Source: Candidatus Sulfopaludibacter sp. SbA3 (GTDB taxonomy: Bacteria; Pseudomonadota; Alphaproteobacteria; Caulobacterales; Hyphomonadaceae). Taken from it: a stretch of DNA of 64,000 bases. The notes under the pieces are model-generated. The model worked only from the letters and a program-made list of their open reading frames with translations. It was not told where the DNA came from and made no database searches. The position numbers were made by a program, and so were the translations under genes. The stretch spans positions 248,001 through 312,000 of the forward strand of contig CAMDAC010000001.1 in NCBI GenBank assembly GCA_945888325.1, in the 5' to 3' direction. Shown one piece after another: positions 50,593 to 59,889 of this stretch. Every line of letters starts with the position of its first letter. Within the stretch, counting starts at the first letter, position 1.

Positions 50593-51330
50593 ATGCGCCT
50601 CGAATGCTACAAGATCTACGATGTCGCCCCGCAGATCGTCCCCGGCCGGTCCGACCGCGCCTGGATGGACGCCTTTGTGGATCGCCATCCCTATCGCTGC
50701 CTGCCGCTGACCATGGCGAACTCCACGGGCTGGGAAATCCTCTGCCCGATGGACATCAAGATCCAGTGGAATGGCGGCCCGCGCATCGAGGACATCAACC
50801 TGATGACCACGGGCGATCCCGCCGCCATCGCGAGCTTTGCCGACAGCCATTTCATGCGCGGCATCGTCACCTTCCATACCGGCCACCTGTTCCGCACGCC
50901 GCCGGGCTGGGGCGTCTGGGTCACGGGCCCGCCGAACTGGCCGAAGGATGGCATCGCGCCGCTCACCGGGCTCGTCGAGACCGATTGGCTGCCGTTCCCG
51001 TTCACGATGAACTGGCAGATGACGCGCCCCGGCGAAGTCGTCTTCCGTAAGGGCGAGCCGTTCGCGTTCATCACGCTGATGGAACACAAGCGCCTCGAGG
51101 AGATCGAACCCGAGCGCAAGCTGATGAGCACCAACCCGGACCTCGTCGACGAGTACAAGGCCTGGCGCGACAGCCGCGCCGACTTCAACACGCGCCTCAA
51201 GGACGGCGAGCAGACCGCGATGAAGGAACGCTGGCAGCGCCACTACATGAAGGGCGAAAAACCGACCGGCGACAAGGCGGAAGTGCACCAAACGAAGCGG
51301 AGACTGAAGCCGCCGAAGGAGATCAAGTAG
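50593..51330 (+). CDS. DUF6065 family hypothetical protein
   Basis: A 245-residue protein starting MRLECYKIYDVAPQIVPG. It contains RCLPLTMANSTGWEILCP, IVTFHTGHLFRTPPGWGVWVTGPPNWPKDGI, and a basic C-terminal tail (QTKRRLKPPKEIK). The sequence matches a conserved family of unknown function that I take to be DUF6065. The Trp/Pro/Gly-rich centre suggests a compact beta-rich fold and there is no signal peptide. Upstream ORF residues overlap the divergent deacylase and are discarded. Confidence 0.68.
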   Translation: MRLECYKIYDVAPQIVPGRSDRAWMDAFVDRHPYRCLPLTMANSTGWEILCPMDIKIQWNGGPRIEDINLMTTGDPAAIASFADSHFMRGIVTFHTGHLFRTPPGWGVWVTGPPNWPKDGIAPLTGLVETDWLPFPFTMNWQMTRPGEVVFRKGEPFAFITLMEHKRLEEIEPERKLMSTNPDLVDEYKAWRDSRADFNTRLKDGEQTAMKERWQRHYMKGEKPTGDKAEVHQTKRRLKPPKEIK

Positions 51331-51346
51331 CGCCCGAGTTGGTCGT

Positions 51347-51368
51347 CATCCCCGCCTGTACGGGGATG
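51347..51368. repeat. Inverted repeat between DUF6065 and argG
   Basis: CATCCCCG / CGGGGATG, an 8-bp stem with a 6-nt loop, lies between two convergent genes. No T-run follows on either strand. It may be a bidirectional terminator or a short dispersed palindrome like the one at 5461. Confidence 0.4.
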
Positions 51369-51379
51369 TACAGAATAAC

Positions 51380-52621
51380 TCAGTTCTTCCCGAACTTCCG
51401 GTCGCGTCCCGCCATCAGTCTCAGGCGCAGCGCGTTCAGCTTGATGAAGCCTTCCGCATCCTTCTGGTCATACGCGCCATGGTCATCCTCGAAGGTCACG
51501 ATCTTCTCCGAGTACAGACTGTACGGCGACGACCGCCCGATCAAATAAGCCGTGCCCTTGTACAGCTTGAGCGTCACTTCGCCGGTCACCCAGCGCTGCG
51601 AATGGTCGATCGCCGCCTGCAGCATCTCCCGCTCCGGGCTCCACCAGAAGCCGTTGTAGATCATCTCGGCATAGCGCGGCATCAGCTCGTCCTTGAGGTG
51701 GCTCTGGCCGCGGTCGAGGGTGGCCTGTTCGATGCCGCGGTGGGCGACCAGCAGGATCGTGCCGCCGGGCGTCTCGTAGATGCCGCGCGACTTCATGCCG
51801 ACGAAGCGGTTTTCCAGAAGGTCGAGCCGGCCGATGCCGTGTTTCTTGCCGTAGGCGTTGAGCGCGGTCAGCAGGGTCGCCGGGCTCATCGCCTCGCCAT
51901 TGATGGAGACAGCGTCGCCGCGCTCGAAGCCGATCTTGATCACTTCGGCCTGGTCCGGCGCGTCTTCCGGCGAAATCGTCCGCATGTGGACGAATTCGGG
52001 GGCGGGCTCGCCGGGGTTTTCCAGAACCTTGCCCTCGGAAGAGGAGTGGAGAAGGTTTGCGTCGACGGAGAAGGGGGCATCGCCGCGCTTGTCCTTGGCG
52101 ATCTCGATGCCGTGTTCTTCGGCAAACTTGAGGAGGTCCGTGCGGGATTTGAACTCCCAATCGCGCCAGGGGGCGATCACCTTGATGTCGGGGTTGAGGC
52201 CGTAATAGCCGAGTTCGAAGCGGACCTGGTCATTGCCCTTGCCGGTGGCGCCGTGGCAGACGGCGTCGGCGCCGACCATGTCGGCAATTTCGATCTGGCG
52301 CTTGGCGATCAGCGGCCGGGCAATCGAGGTGCCGAGGAGGTAGACGCCCTCGTAGACGGCGTTGGCGCGGAACATTGGGAAGACGAAATCGCGGACGAAT
52401 TCCTCGCGCACGTCCTCGATGAAGATGTTTTCCGGCTTCACGCCGGCCGCCAGCGCCTTCTTGCGGGCAGGCTCCAGCTCCTCACCCTGGCCGAGGTCAG
52501 CGGTGAAGGTGACGACTTCGCAGCCGAATTCGACCTGCAGCCATTTCAGGATGATCGATGTGTCGAGGCCGCCCGAATAGGCAAGAACGACCTTTTTGGG
52601 CGCGGTGCGGGGCTTCGACAT
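51380..52621 (-). CDS. argG: Argininosuccinate synthase
   Basis: A 413-residue ATP-dependent ligase joining citrulline and aspartate in arginine synthesis. The PP-loop [18 protein letters not shown] is near the N-terminus. [42 protein letters not shown] follows. Then come [17 protein letters not shown] and the C-terminal [28 protein letters not shown]. The length and start ([12 protein letters not shown]) are normal. It appears to be a single-gene unit. Confidence 0.97.
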   Translation of the reverse strand: MSKPRTAPKKVVLAYSGGLDTSIILKWLQVEFGCEVVTFTADLGQGEELEPARKKALAAGVKPENIFIEDVREEFVRDFVFPMFRANAVYEGVYLLGTSIARPLIAKRQIEIADMVGADAVCHGATGKGNDQVRFELGYYGLNPDIKVIAPWRDWEFKSRTDLLKFAEEHGIEIAKDKRGDAPFSVDANLLHSSSEGKVLENPGEPAPEFVHMRTISPEDAPDQAEVIKIGFERGDAVSINGEAMSPATLLTALNAYGKKHGIGRLDLLENRFVGMKSRGIYETPGGTILLVAHRGIEQATLDRGQSHLKDELMPRYAEMIYNGFWWSPEREMLQAAIDHSQRWVTGEVTLKLYKGTAYLIGRSSPYSLYSEKIVTFEDDHGAYDQKDAEGFIKLNALRLRLMAGRDRKFGKN

Positions 52622-52797
52622 GGAGATTCCTGACGTGATTTTCGGCGAAGAGGGGAAAGTGTTGCCTTAAAGTCCCGCCCGCTGCCTGACAAGCAGGACA
52701 GGTTGGGTGATTCCTGTGGTTTACGGCGCCTTGAGCCGTTATAGTGATTTTGCTGGATCAGGCGGCCCCGGTGGCCGCCATCGACAAGGTGGCTGTC

Positions 52798-54669
52798 ATG
52801 TTGAACGACCCGATGGACAGTGCGACCCGCCGCAACCCGGCGCTGCCGGAGAGCCTGTGCCAGGCGGTCCGAGAGGCCGAAGCCACGGGCCGCGCCGCCG
52901 AGGAACGCGCTCAGTCCGCGATGCCGTTCCGCGCCCGCCTGCGCGCCCGCGACGCGGTGCGCCCGCAGCCGACGCTGTCGATCCTTACCCATTCCGGCCC
53001 GATCACCGCTGGCCCGGTCTCGCACAATGCCGTCTCGGAAGTGCGCCTGCTTCGCAAGCCGCCCGCGCCGGCGAAGCCTGTGAACAAGGCGCCGCTCGTG
53101 CCGGTCGCAGCCACGGCGGGCGGCGTCGCCATCATTCCGCAGGGCGGCAAGCAAGGCGGCTCCGGCGATGACAGCGAAGACACCCGCGCCGGCCTCTTCA
53201 GCCGGATGGGCGATTTTTCGCAGTTTGCCTTTGCCGGTCTCGCGGTGCTGGGCCTGGCGGGCCTTTCTGTCATGGCGGCCGAAAACGCGCTCGGCGGAAA
53301 AACGGACACGGACACGGCCGAAGACGGCGCGACGGTCACCACGGCCAGCGTTTCCGCGGCCGCTGTCGAGCAGGCGTCGGCGCCGGTGGGAACGGTTGCC
53401 ACGCCCTGGTTCGATTATCGCGGCACGGCCGATCTGCTGAAGGCCCGCGTCGCCGAACTGCGCGCCGAGGAAGAGGCGGCGGTCCAGCTGGCCTCCGCCG
53501 AAGCCGACCGCACGGCGGCTGCCGCCATCGCCAATGCGGAAGCCGCGCGCGTCGCCGCCGAACAGCCCGCCGCGACCGGCGGACCGGCCATCATCGACAA
53601 CCGCGTCCGCGACCGGCTCGCTGCCGAAGAAGCGGCGCGCGCCGCCTCGGCCGCGGTCGCCGCGCAGCTCAAAACGCAGGAAGCGGCTGCGGCCGCGAGA
53701 GTGGAAGCGGACCGTATCGCCGCCGAGGAAGCCGCCCGCGCGGCGGCGGCGGCCGCCGAGCAGCAACGGGTCGCGCAGGCCGAAGCGCAGCGCGCCGCTG
53801 ATGCTGAGGCCAAACGGCTCGCCGATCTGGCAGCGAAGAAGAAAGCGGCGGACGCCGAGGCCAAGCGCCTCGCACAGATCGAAGCCGACAAGGCCGCGAA
53901 GGCGGCCGAGGCGAAACGCCTGGCGGACATCGAAACCAAACGCGCCGCCGATGCGGAAGCCAAACGGCTCGCCTCGCTTGACGCCAAGCGGGCGGCGGAT
54001 GCGGCCGAAGCGACACGCCTCGCCACTCTCGAATCGCGTCGGCTCGTCGAAGCGGAAGCCGCGCGCCTGGCCACGGTCGCCGCTGTTGCCGCGACACCCG
54101 CGCCGCGCGTCTGGACCAACCCGCCGGGCCGCGCCTCGCTGAAGCCGGAGCGTCCGGCCGCCACGCTGGTCGCTGCGGCGCCGGTGGAGCGCACGGCGCC
54201 GCCATCGCTGAGCACCGGTACTCCGGAAGTGCGCCAGCTCGCCAACATGCCGCGCCCGGTCGATGATTTCATCGCCGAACGCGCCGAATACACGGCAGGC
54301 CGCGCGCTGGATCCCGCGGCGCTGGACGTGCTGAAAACCGATTTCATCAAGCTTGTCGAAGACAGCGCCGATGGCACGCACCACGAACTGCTGACGCCGG
54401 ATGGCCGCCCGCTGCTGATCCATTTCGAGCGCACGGTTCCGGTCGATCCGATGAAGGCCAGCATCCAGTCCATCGGCTATGCGCCGTTGACGGATGATTT
54501 TGTCACGCGCGCCTATCTGCAGCCGGTCGATGTCACGGTGTCGGTCATGTGCCGGGATGTCTCCTATGCCTTCCCGGGCCAGGAACGCGGACGCTTTGCC
54601 GCCTGTGAGGGCGCCGATGGCACCTGGACGATGGCCCGCGCCTCGACCACGAACGGCAATCCGATCTAG
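52798..54669 (+). CDS. Large Ala-rich coiled-coil protein with single TM segment (TolA-like layout)
   Basis: A 623-residue protein (641 from GTG 52744). The N-terminal cytoplasmic part (~140 residues) is followed by a single membrane segment (FAFAGLAVLGLAGLSVMAAE). A long Ala/Lys/Glu coiled coil comes next (about residues 200-435), with repeated AEAKRLADLxAKKKAADxEA units. The C-terminal globular domain (about 480-620) has VDDFIAERAEYTAGRALDP and DVTVSVMCRDVSYAFPGQE. The layout mimics TolA, but the C-terminal domain is not recognisably TolA. The start is uncertain: ATG 52798 has AAGGTGG upstream. Confidence 0.75.
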   Translation: MLNDPMDSATRRNPALPESLCQAVREAEATGRAAEERAQSAMPFRARLRARDAVRPQPTLSILTHSGPITAGPVSHNAVSEVRLLRKPPAPAKPVNKAPLVPVAATAGGVAIIPQGGKQGGSGDDSEDTRAGLFSRMGDFSQFAFAGLAVLGLAGLSVMAAENALGGKTDTDTAEDGATVTTASVSAAAVEQASAPVGTVATPWFDYRGTADLLKARVAELRAEEEAAVQLASAEADRTAAAAIANAEAARVAAEQPAATGGPAIIDNRVRDRLAAEEAARAASAAVAAQLKTQEAAAAARVEADRIAAEEAARAAAAAAEQQRVAQAEAQRAADAEAKRLADLAAKKKAADAEAKRLAQIEADKAAKAAEAKRLADIETKRAADAEAKRLASLDAKRAADAAEATRLATLESRRLVEAEAARLATVAAVAATPAPRVWTNPPGRASLKPERPAATLVAAAPVERTAPPSLSTGTPEVRQLANMPRPVDDFIAERAEYTAGRALDPAALDVLKTDFIKLVEDSADGTHHELLTPDGRPLLIHFERTVPVDPMKASIQSIGYAPLTDDFVTRAYLQPVDVTVSVMCRDVSYAFPGQERGRFAACEGADGTWTMARASTTNGNPI

Positions 54670-55115
54670 CTGGCGGGAGCCTGTTTCGGCGGCCGCGCGC
54701 GTTTGACGCCCGTCTGCTTTGCGGCGCGTTCCAGAACATGGTGCTCGACTAGCCGGAAGTTGCGCTTGTGGGACCGGAAGAAGAAGTCAAACGCATCGCC
54801 CAGGATCGGAATGGCGCCCAGGCCCGCATCGGTGCCGAGATTGACGAGGATCCGCGTGTGCACGTGCCAGGGCAGGCGCAGCCGCATCGAAGTCGCCAGC
54901 GCCGCGCCGCCGGTGACCAGGGTCACCGCGTCGCCCGCCACGGGTATGAGGCCGACCAAAGCGTCGGCGCCGAATTTCACGCCCATCACTTCGAACTGCG
55001 AATCTAGAAGGCGCGCGAGCGCGCGCAGCGCTTTCAGCTCTTCCTCCACCGTGCGGCCGCTTTCGAGGCGCACCTGCAGCAGGGCTTCATCGGCAACGGC
55101 GGTCTTCAGGCCCAA
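54666..55115 (-). CDS. DUF4112 membrane protein, probable TTG start
   Basis: About 149 residues: a helical N-terminus (RTVEEELKALRALARLLDSQFEV) and a DUF4112 domain with VGLIPVAGDAVTLVTGGAAL and GAIPILGDAFDFFFRSHKRN, the two G-x-I/L-P-x-x-GD motifs typical of this family. No ATG lies in frame near the domain start. A TTG at 55115 has AGGAG seven bases upstream; a GTG further in (VRLESGRTVEEEL) is the alternative. The family's role is unknown. It is divergent from DUF952/pyrD. Confidence 0.78.
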   Translation of the reverse strand: MGLKTAVADEALLQVRLESGRTVEEELKALRALARLLDSQFEVMGVKFGADALVGLIPVAGDAVTLVTGGAALATSMRLRLPWHVHTRILVNLGTDAGLGAIPILGDAFDFFFRSHKRNFRLVEHHVLERAAKQTGVKRARPPKQAPAS

Positions 55116-55180
55116 GTTCGCTCTCCTGCATCGCGCCTCATGATTGCACACAAGAACAAAGCCTGCGACAGGACTTCGCC

Positions 55181-55522
55181 ATGACGACCGGACCCGTTTA
55201 CAAGCTGCTGACCGAAGCCGACTGGGCCCTGGCCGAAGCCTCGGGCGCCACCGATACGGCGCTGGATAGGGCGGACGGATACGTTCATCTGTCCACCAAA
55301 GCGCAAGTACGCGAAACCGCCCGGCGATATTATTCCGGGCAGGCGCGCGTGCGTCTCCTGCGGTTCGATCTTGCAACGCTCGGCGATATCCGCTGGGAGG
55401 AAAGCCGGGGCGGGGACTTGTTTCCGCACCTTTACGGCGCGCTGGAGATTGCCAGGGCCACGGGCAGCTGGTGGCTGGTGCCGGGGCCGGACGGCGCGCC
55501 TGTCATTCCGGAGGACGTGTGA
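55181..55522 (+). CDS. DUF952 family protein
   Basis: A 113-residue small protein. VYKLLTEADWALAEA, ALDRADGYVHLSTKAQVRETARRYY and RWEESRGGDLFPHLYGALEIA are the conserved DUF952 blocks (DGFIHLS-type motif as DGYVHLS). Its stop overlaps the pyrD start (TGATG), so it is co-translated with pyrD, a pairing often seen in alphaproteobacteria. The function is unknown, although the fold resembles ADP-ribose-related proteins. Confidence 0.87.
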   Translation: MTTGPVYKLLTEADWALAEASGATDTALDRADGYVHLSTKAQVRETARRYYSGQARVRLLRFDLATLGDIRWEESRGGDLFPHLYGALEIARATGSWWLVPGPDGAPVIPEDV

Positions 55523-56571
55523 TGCTGGCAGAATTTGGCGCGCGGGCGATCCGGATGCTGCCGCCCGAGGCGGCGCACAATGCAACGCTCCGCCTGCTGA
55601 CGAAGGGCATCGGCGTGCCCGCGCGGGCGCCGGCGTTTCCGGCGGGCCTGTCGGTGACGCTGCCCAAGTCCGGGCTGAAGCTCGCCTCGCCCGTAGGGCT
55701 CGCCGCCGGGTTTGACAAGAATTGCGAAGTGCCGGACGCGATGGCGCGGTTCGGTTTCGGCTTTGTCGAATGCGGCACGGTGACGCCGAAACCGCAGGCG
55801 GGCAATCCGAAGCCGCGCCTGTTCCGGCTGGAAGAAGACCGGGCGGTGATCAACCGGATGGGCTTCAACAATTACGGGCTCGAGTATTTCGTCCGCCGGC
55901 TCGCGAAATGTTCACCCGGGGTGCCGGTGGGCGCGAATGTCGGCGCCAACAAGGATTCGGAAGACCGCACGCAGGACTATGTCACCGGCATCGAGGCGGT
56001 AGCGCCGCATGCGGACTATATCACGATCAATATCTCCTCGCCGAACACGCCGGGCCTGCGCGGCCTGCAGGACAAGGCCTCGCTGACCGCGCTGCTGACG
56101 CGTTGCGGCGCAGCGGACCGGAAAGGCAAGCCGGTCTTCCTGAAAGTGGCGCCGGATCTCGATGCCGAGGCGATTGCCGACATCTGCGGCGTGGTGCGCA
56201 GGGAGGGGGGCTGGCTCGCGGGTTTGATCATCTCCAATACGACGCTGGCGCGGCCCTCCACGCTGCAGAACGAGCAGAAAGCGCAGGCGGGCGGGCTTTC
56301 GGGCGCGCCGCTGTTTCATCCGTCCACGGCAGTGCTGACGCGGTTTGCCCGCGAGCTTCGGGGCGAGTTTGACCTGATTGGCGCCGGCGGCATTGCGTCC
56401 GGCGCAGACGCGTACCGCAAGCTGCGCGCCGGAGCACATGCCGTGCAGCTTTACTCGATGCTGGTCTATGAGGGCCCGGGCCTTGCGGCGCGGATTGCCG
56501 GCGAGCTCGACGCCGCGCGGGCGAAGGACGGTTTTGCCTTGATCGCCGAGGCGACTGGCAAAGACCTCTAG
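55522..56571 (+). CDS. pyrD: Quinone-dependent dihydroorotate dehydrogenase (class 2)
   Basis: A 349-residue membrane-associated flavoprotein oxidising dihydroorotate to orotate in pyrimidine synthesis. LASPVGLAAGFDKNCEVPDAM and FVECGTVTPKPQAGNPKPRLFRL open the FMN barrel. INISSPNTPGLRGLQDKASL is the class 2 signature. FLKVAPDLDAEAIADIC and LIGAGGIASGADAYRKLRAGAHAVQLYSMLVYEGP bind FMN. It starts within the DUF952 stop. An N-terminal amphipathic helix (FGARAIRMLPPEAAHNATLR) should contact the membrane quinone pool. Confidence 0.96.
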   Translation: MLAEFGARAIRMLPPEAAHNATLRLLTKGIGVPARAPAFPAGLSVTLPKSGLKLASPVGLAAGFDKNCEVPDAMARFGFGFVECGTVTPKPQAGNPKPRLFRLEEDRAVINRMGFNNYGLEYFVRRLAKCSPGVPVGANVGANKDSEDRTQDYVTGIEAVAPHADYITINISSPNTPGLRGLQDKASLTALLTRCGAADRKGKPVFLKVAPDLDAEAIADICGVVRREGGWLAGLIISNTTLARPSTLQNEQKAQAGGLSGAPLFHPSTAVLTRFARELRGEFDLIGAGGIASGADAYRKLRAGAHAVQLYSMLVYEGPGLAARIAGELDAARAKDGFALIAEATGKDL

Positions 56572-57278
56572 TCGATCGAATCCACGCGTACGGCGACGCA
56601 GCCGTCGACGGCAGTCATCGCAATGTAGGTATACTTCACGTTCCGGGCACTGACGAATTCCTGCCAGGCCTTGTACTCGTGGTGGCGCCAGCTCGGATAG
56701 TTGAAATACTCATCGAACATCACGACGGAGCCCGGGACCAGACGGTCGCCGGCAAGGTCGAGGATGATCTTGGTGCCGCCATAGAGATCGCAGTCGATGT
56801 GCAGCAGGCTGATCGGACCGGGATGGGCGGCGAGGAATCCGGGGAGTGTCTTGTCGAACCAGCCGACGTGCAGTTTCACGTTGGAGGGCACTTCCGGAAG
56901 CTGCTGCTTCTGGGAAAAGGCGCCGCGGCGTTCGAGGTGGCCAGTCCAGTCCTCGGGCAGGCCTTCGAAACTGTCGAAGCCGTGCACCTGAGCTTTGGTG
57001 CGCGCGGCGATCTGGCGGATCGAATTGCCGCCGGCGACGCCGAACTCGAGGAACAGGCCGGCGGGTGGGGCGCGTTCCATCAGGAAGGCGATATAGGCCG
57101 GGTAGCTCTCGAAGATCATCGCCTCTGGCATGTTGGCCTGGGCATAGTCGGCCGCTTCGTTCAGGGCGCGGAGCTGCAGCTGGTAGAGGAGGTTGCGGCC
57201 ATAGTTCTTGTAGATGATGCGCCGCATCAACCGCTGCACCAGCGTGCGTTTCTGTTTGGTCGGCGGCGTACGGGCCAT
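56568..57278 (-). CDS. TylF/macrocin-O-methyltransferase-like class I methyltransferase
   Basis: A 236-residue protein with a basic N-terminus. GLFLEFGVAGGNSIRQIAARTK is the SAM motif I, VHGFDSFEGLPEDWTG the acidic loop, and ISLLHIDCDLYGGTKIILD holds acidic residues that usually bind metal in TylF proteins. MFDEYFNYPSWRHHEYKAW is also family-like. It could O-methylate a sugar or cell-surface glycan. The start MARTPPTKQK is chosen because earlier residues are implausible. It converges with pyrD with overlapping stops. Confidence 0.82.
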   Translation of the reverse strand: MARTPPTKQKRTLVQRLMRRIIYKNYGRNLLYQLQLRALNEAADYAQANMPEAMIFESYPAYIAFLMERAPPAGLFLEFGVAGGNSIRQIAARTKAQVHGFDSFEGLPEDWTGHLERRGAFSQKQQLPEVPSNVKLHVGWFDKTLPGFLAAHPGPISLLHIDCDLYGGTKIILDLAGDRLVPGSVVMFDEYFNYPSWRHHEYKAWQEFVSARNVKYTYIAMTAVDGCVAVRVDSID

Positions 57279-57338
57279 GGGGCGCTCCGGTTTTGGCGAA
57301 GCGCCCTCTTTAGCGAGCGGTCTGCCGCGCGGCAATCA

Positions 57339-58436
57339 TCAGAGTACAACGACCTGACGGGCGACGGTGCCCTTGTTGTTTTTCAGGTTTTGCATCGCGC
57401 CGGTGATGCCGTCGAGGCCGATCCGGTCCGAAATCAGGTCGTCGAGGTGCAGCTTGCCCTGCCGGTAGAGATCGACGAAGCGCGGGAAGTCGATGCGGAA
57501 CCGGTTCGAGCCCATCACGGCGCCTTGCAGGCGTTTCTCGGTGACGAGGAGTTCGATGCCCGGAATCTCGATGTTCACGCCCGGCGAGATCATGCCGATG
57601 ATGGTGGCGACGCCGCGCGGGCGAAGCATGTGGTAGGCCATCTCGGCCGTCTGCTTGCTGCCGACGCATTCGAAGGAATAGTGCACGCCGCCCTTGGTCA
57701 GTTCCTTGACCTGCTCGATGGCATTGCCGGATTTCGGGTTGACCGTGTCGGTGGCGCCGAAGCGGGTGGCGAGCTGGAGTTTCTCCGGCGAGAGGTCGAC
57801 CGCGATGATGCGCGAGGCGCCGGCAATGGCCGCGCCGTTGATCGCCGCGAGGCCGACGCCGCCGCAGCCGATAACGGCGACGGTGGAGCCGGGCTCGACC
57901 TTGGCGGAATGGAAGACCGAGCCGACCCCGGTGATGACGCCGCAGCCGATCAGGCAGGCGCGGTCCAGCGGCATGTCCTTGTCGATGGCGCAGAGGGCGT
58001 TCTCGTGGACGAGGATCTGCTCGGCGAAGGACGAGAGGTTCAGGAACTGGCCGACCTTTTCCTTGCCAATGGAGAGGCGCGGGGCTTCGTCAGGGCGGCG
58101 CTTGAACTGGTCGCCATTGACGGTGTGGCAGACCGACATGTGGCCGGTGAGGCAGTATTCGCAGACGCCGCAGAAGGGCGAGAGGATGGAGATGACATGG
58201 TCGCCGGGCTTCACGGCCGAGACCATCGAGCCGACCTGTTCGACGACGCCGGCGCTTTCATGGCCGAGGATGACGGGCATCTCGGTCGGGAAATTGCCGT
58301 CCCAGAAGTGTACGTCGGAGTGGCAGACACCGATCGCCTTCAGGCGCACGAGCACTTCGCGCGGGCCGGGCTTGGAGATGGTGACGTCCTCGATCGACAG
58401 AGGCTTGTTGGCCTCCCGCATCACGGCAGCTTTCAT
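57339..58436 (-). CDS. Zinc-dependent alcohol dehydrogenase (MDR family)
   Basis: A 365-residue oxidoreductase. Catalytic zinc ligands are in AIGVCHSDVHFW (Cys) and ILGHESAGVVEQVG (His, Glu). The structural zinc is bound by CGVCEYCLTGHMSVC. The Rossmann motif VIGCGGVGLAAINGA binds NAD. FECVGSKQTAEMAYHMLRPRGVATIIGM follows. It resembles the class III/NDMA-dependent alcohol dehydrogenase group. It probably oxidises alcohols or reduces aldehydes. GGAGGAAACACGCC precedes the ATG. The neighbouring XRE regulator is a candidate controller. Confidence 0.92.
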   Translation of the reverse strand: MKAAVMREANKPLSIEDVTISKPGPREVLVRLKAIGVCHSDVHFWDGNFPTEMPVILGHESAGVVEQVGSMVSAVKPGDHVISILSPFCGVCEYCLTGHMSVCHTVNGDQFKRRPDEAPRLSIGKEKVGQFLNLSSFAEQILVHENALCAIDKDMPLDRACLIGCGVITGVGSVFHSAKVEPGSTVAVIGCGGVGLAAINGAAIAGASRIIAVDLSPEKLQLATRFGATDTVNPKSGNAIEQVKELTKGGVHYSFECVGSKQTAEMAYHMLRPRGVATIIGMISPGVNIEIPGIELLVTEKRLQGAVMGSNRFRIDFPRFVDLYRQGKLHLDDLISDRIGLDGITGAMQNLKNNKGTVARQVVVL

Positions 58437-58528
58437 GGCGTGTTTCCTCCGGTTTTATGTCCGCCTGTGTTCAGGCTGTTGCGGCAAGTGTCGCGCAAGG
58501 TGGGGGCATTGACCAGAGTGACGCTGCG

Positions 58529-59332
58529 TTAGCCGGCCATCGCCTTCAGGGCGGCGCGGGTCGCGTCGTCGGCGGGGAAGAGGAGTTCAAGGCGCAGGTC
58601 GCGGATGGTGACGTCTTCGCTGGTGCCGAAATGGGCGATGGTGGAGAGGAAGCTCAACTGGCCGCCGGGGACGTTGATGATCAGCGGCACGAGCGGGCGG
58701 CGGGGCGCGCCGCCGGGCAGGGGGTGGCGCAGGCTGGCGGCGTCAAGGGCGGTGAGGAGGTCTCGCAGGACCAGGTCGCCGGCCGCTTCGAGGGCTTCGA
58801 GGGCGATGCGGCCGCGCATCTCGTGGACGACTTCGGGGAGGTTCGCGATCATCGCATCGGCGACGGGGTTGTCCGTCAGCATGCGGACGAGGCTGGTTTC
58901 GCCGGTTTCGGCTTGCAGAGGCGTGAGCAAGGCGGCGGCGGTGGCATTCGTGCCGCGCACGCGCCAGTGACGGTCGCACAGGATGGCGGGCCAAGGGGCG
59001 TGGCGGTCCATCATTTCCTTCAGGATGGCACGGAAAGGGCCGAGCGCGTCGGAGTCCAGCGGCGAGGCGGGGAAGACGGCGGCATAGCCGGCCGCCTGCA
59101 ACAGCGCGTTCTGGCTGCCGAGGGGGAGGGTCAGGCCTTCGGAGATCTGCAGCACCATTTCGCGGCTCGGCTTCGCGCGGCCGGTTTCGAGGAAAGAGAG
59201 GTGGCGGGCGGAGACCTCGCAATCGAGGGCAAGGTCCAGCTGGCTCATCCGGCGCGCGGCGCGGAAACGGCGCAGGAGGGCGGCAAAGGCATCGCTTTCG
59301 GCGGCGGGCGGGGCGGGGTCACGCAGGCTCAT
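58529..59332 (-). CDS. XRE-family regulator with MmyB-like ligand-binding domain
   Basis: About 267 residues. An N-terminal helix-turn-helix (RRFRAARRMSQLDLALDCEVSARHLSFLETGRAKPSREM) is followed by a PAS-like MmyB ligand-binding domain (MMDRHAPWPAILCDRHWRVRGTN, IALEALEAAGDLVLRDLLTAL). This layout matches bacterial regulators that appear to bind fatty-acid-like ligands. It is 92 bp downstream of the alcohol dehydrogenase start on the same strand, and divergent from a small membrane protein. ATG 59332 is preferred, though ATG 59341 and GTG 59353 are possible. Confidence 0.87.
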   Translation of the reverse strand: MSLRDPAPPAAESDAFAALLRRFRAARRMSQLDLALDCEVSARHLSFLETGRAKPSREMVLQISEGLTLPLGSQNALLQAAGYAAVFPASPLDSDALGPFRAILKEMMDRHAPWPAILCDRHWRVRGTNATAAALLTPLQAETGETSLVRMLTDNPVADAMIANLPEVVHEMRGRIALEALEAAGDLVLRDLLTALDAASLRHPLPGGAPRRPLVPLIINVPGGQLSFLSTIAHFGTSEDVTIRDLRLELLFPADDATRAALKAMAG

Positions 59333-59440
59333 GGGCAGCATGCTCGCAGGCACGCGCGCGCGAGTCCATGACCTCGCAGGTAATTGCGCAGCTTACGCCG
59401 ACGGGGCGAGGATGAGGCAACGTCAAGACAGGAGCGACGC

Positions 59441-59866
59441 ATGACCGGGCTTTGGAAAACATGGATCACCCTCTGGTGCTGGGGTGTCGTTCTCTTCGGC
59501 GCGGTGCTGGCGACGGCGGGCGTGCCGGCACTCGATGGCCTTGTTCGCGCGCTCTACGCAATTCTTAGCGCCCAACCGCTGCCAGACGCATTCCTGGATG
59601 CGCCGGGGATGCGCTTCTCGGTGGCGCTGATGGGCGCCGTGTCGCTCGGATGGGGCTTCACCGTGCTGTTCCTGCTGCCGGCGATCCATGCGGCCGGCGC
59701 GCCGGCCTGGCGCGGACTGACGGCGGCGGTGGTGATCTGGTTCGTGATCGACGGGGCGCTGTCAGCCGCGACGGGTTTCGCCCTCAACATCGTCCCGAAT
59801 ACGGCGCTGGCGACTGCCTACTTCGTGCCGCTGCTGGCCAGCGGCGCGCTGAAATCCGCTCACTGA
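59441..59866 (+). CDS. Small four-helix membrane protein
   Basis: A 141-residue protein with four hydrophobic segments (LWCWGVVLFGAVLATAG, MGAVSLGWGFTVLFLLPAI, LTAAVVIWFVIDGALSAA, and a C-terminal TAYFVPLLASGAL). GGAGCGACGC is a good RBS before ATG 59441. It lies 23 bp before the LEH-type gene, so the two may be co-transcribed. I do not recognise a named family. It is divergent from the XRE regulator, which may control it. Confidence 0.75.
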   Translation: MTGLWKTWITLWCWGVVLFGAVLATAGVPALDGLVRALYAILSAQPLPDAFLDAPGMRFSVALMGAVSLGWGFTVLFLLPAIHAAGAPAWRGLTAAVVIWFVIDGALSAATGFALNIVPNTALATAYFVPLLASGALKSAH

Positions 59867-59889
59867 TCCCCAGGCCAAGGAGACCTGAC

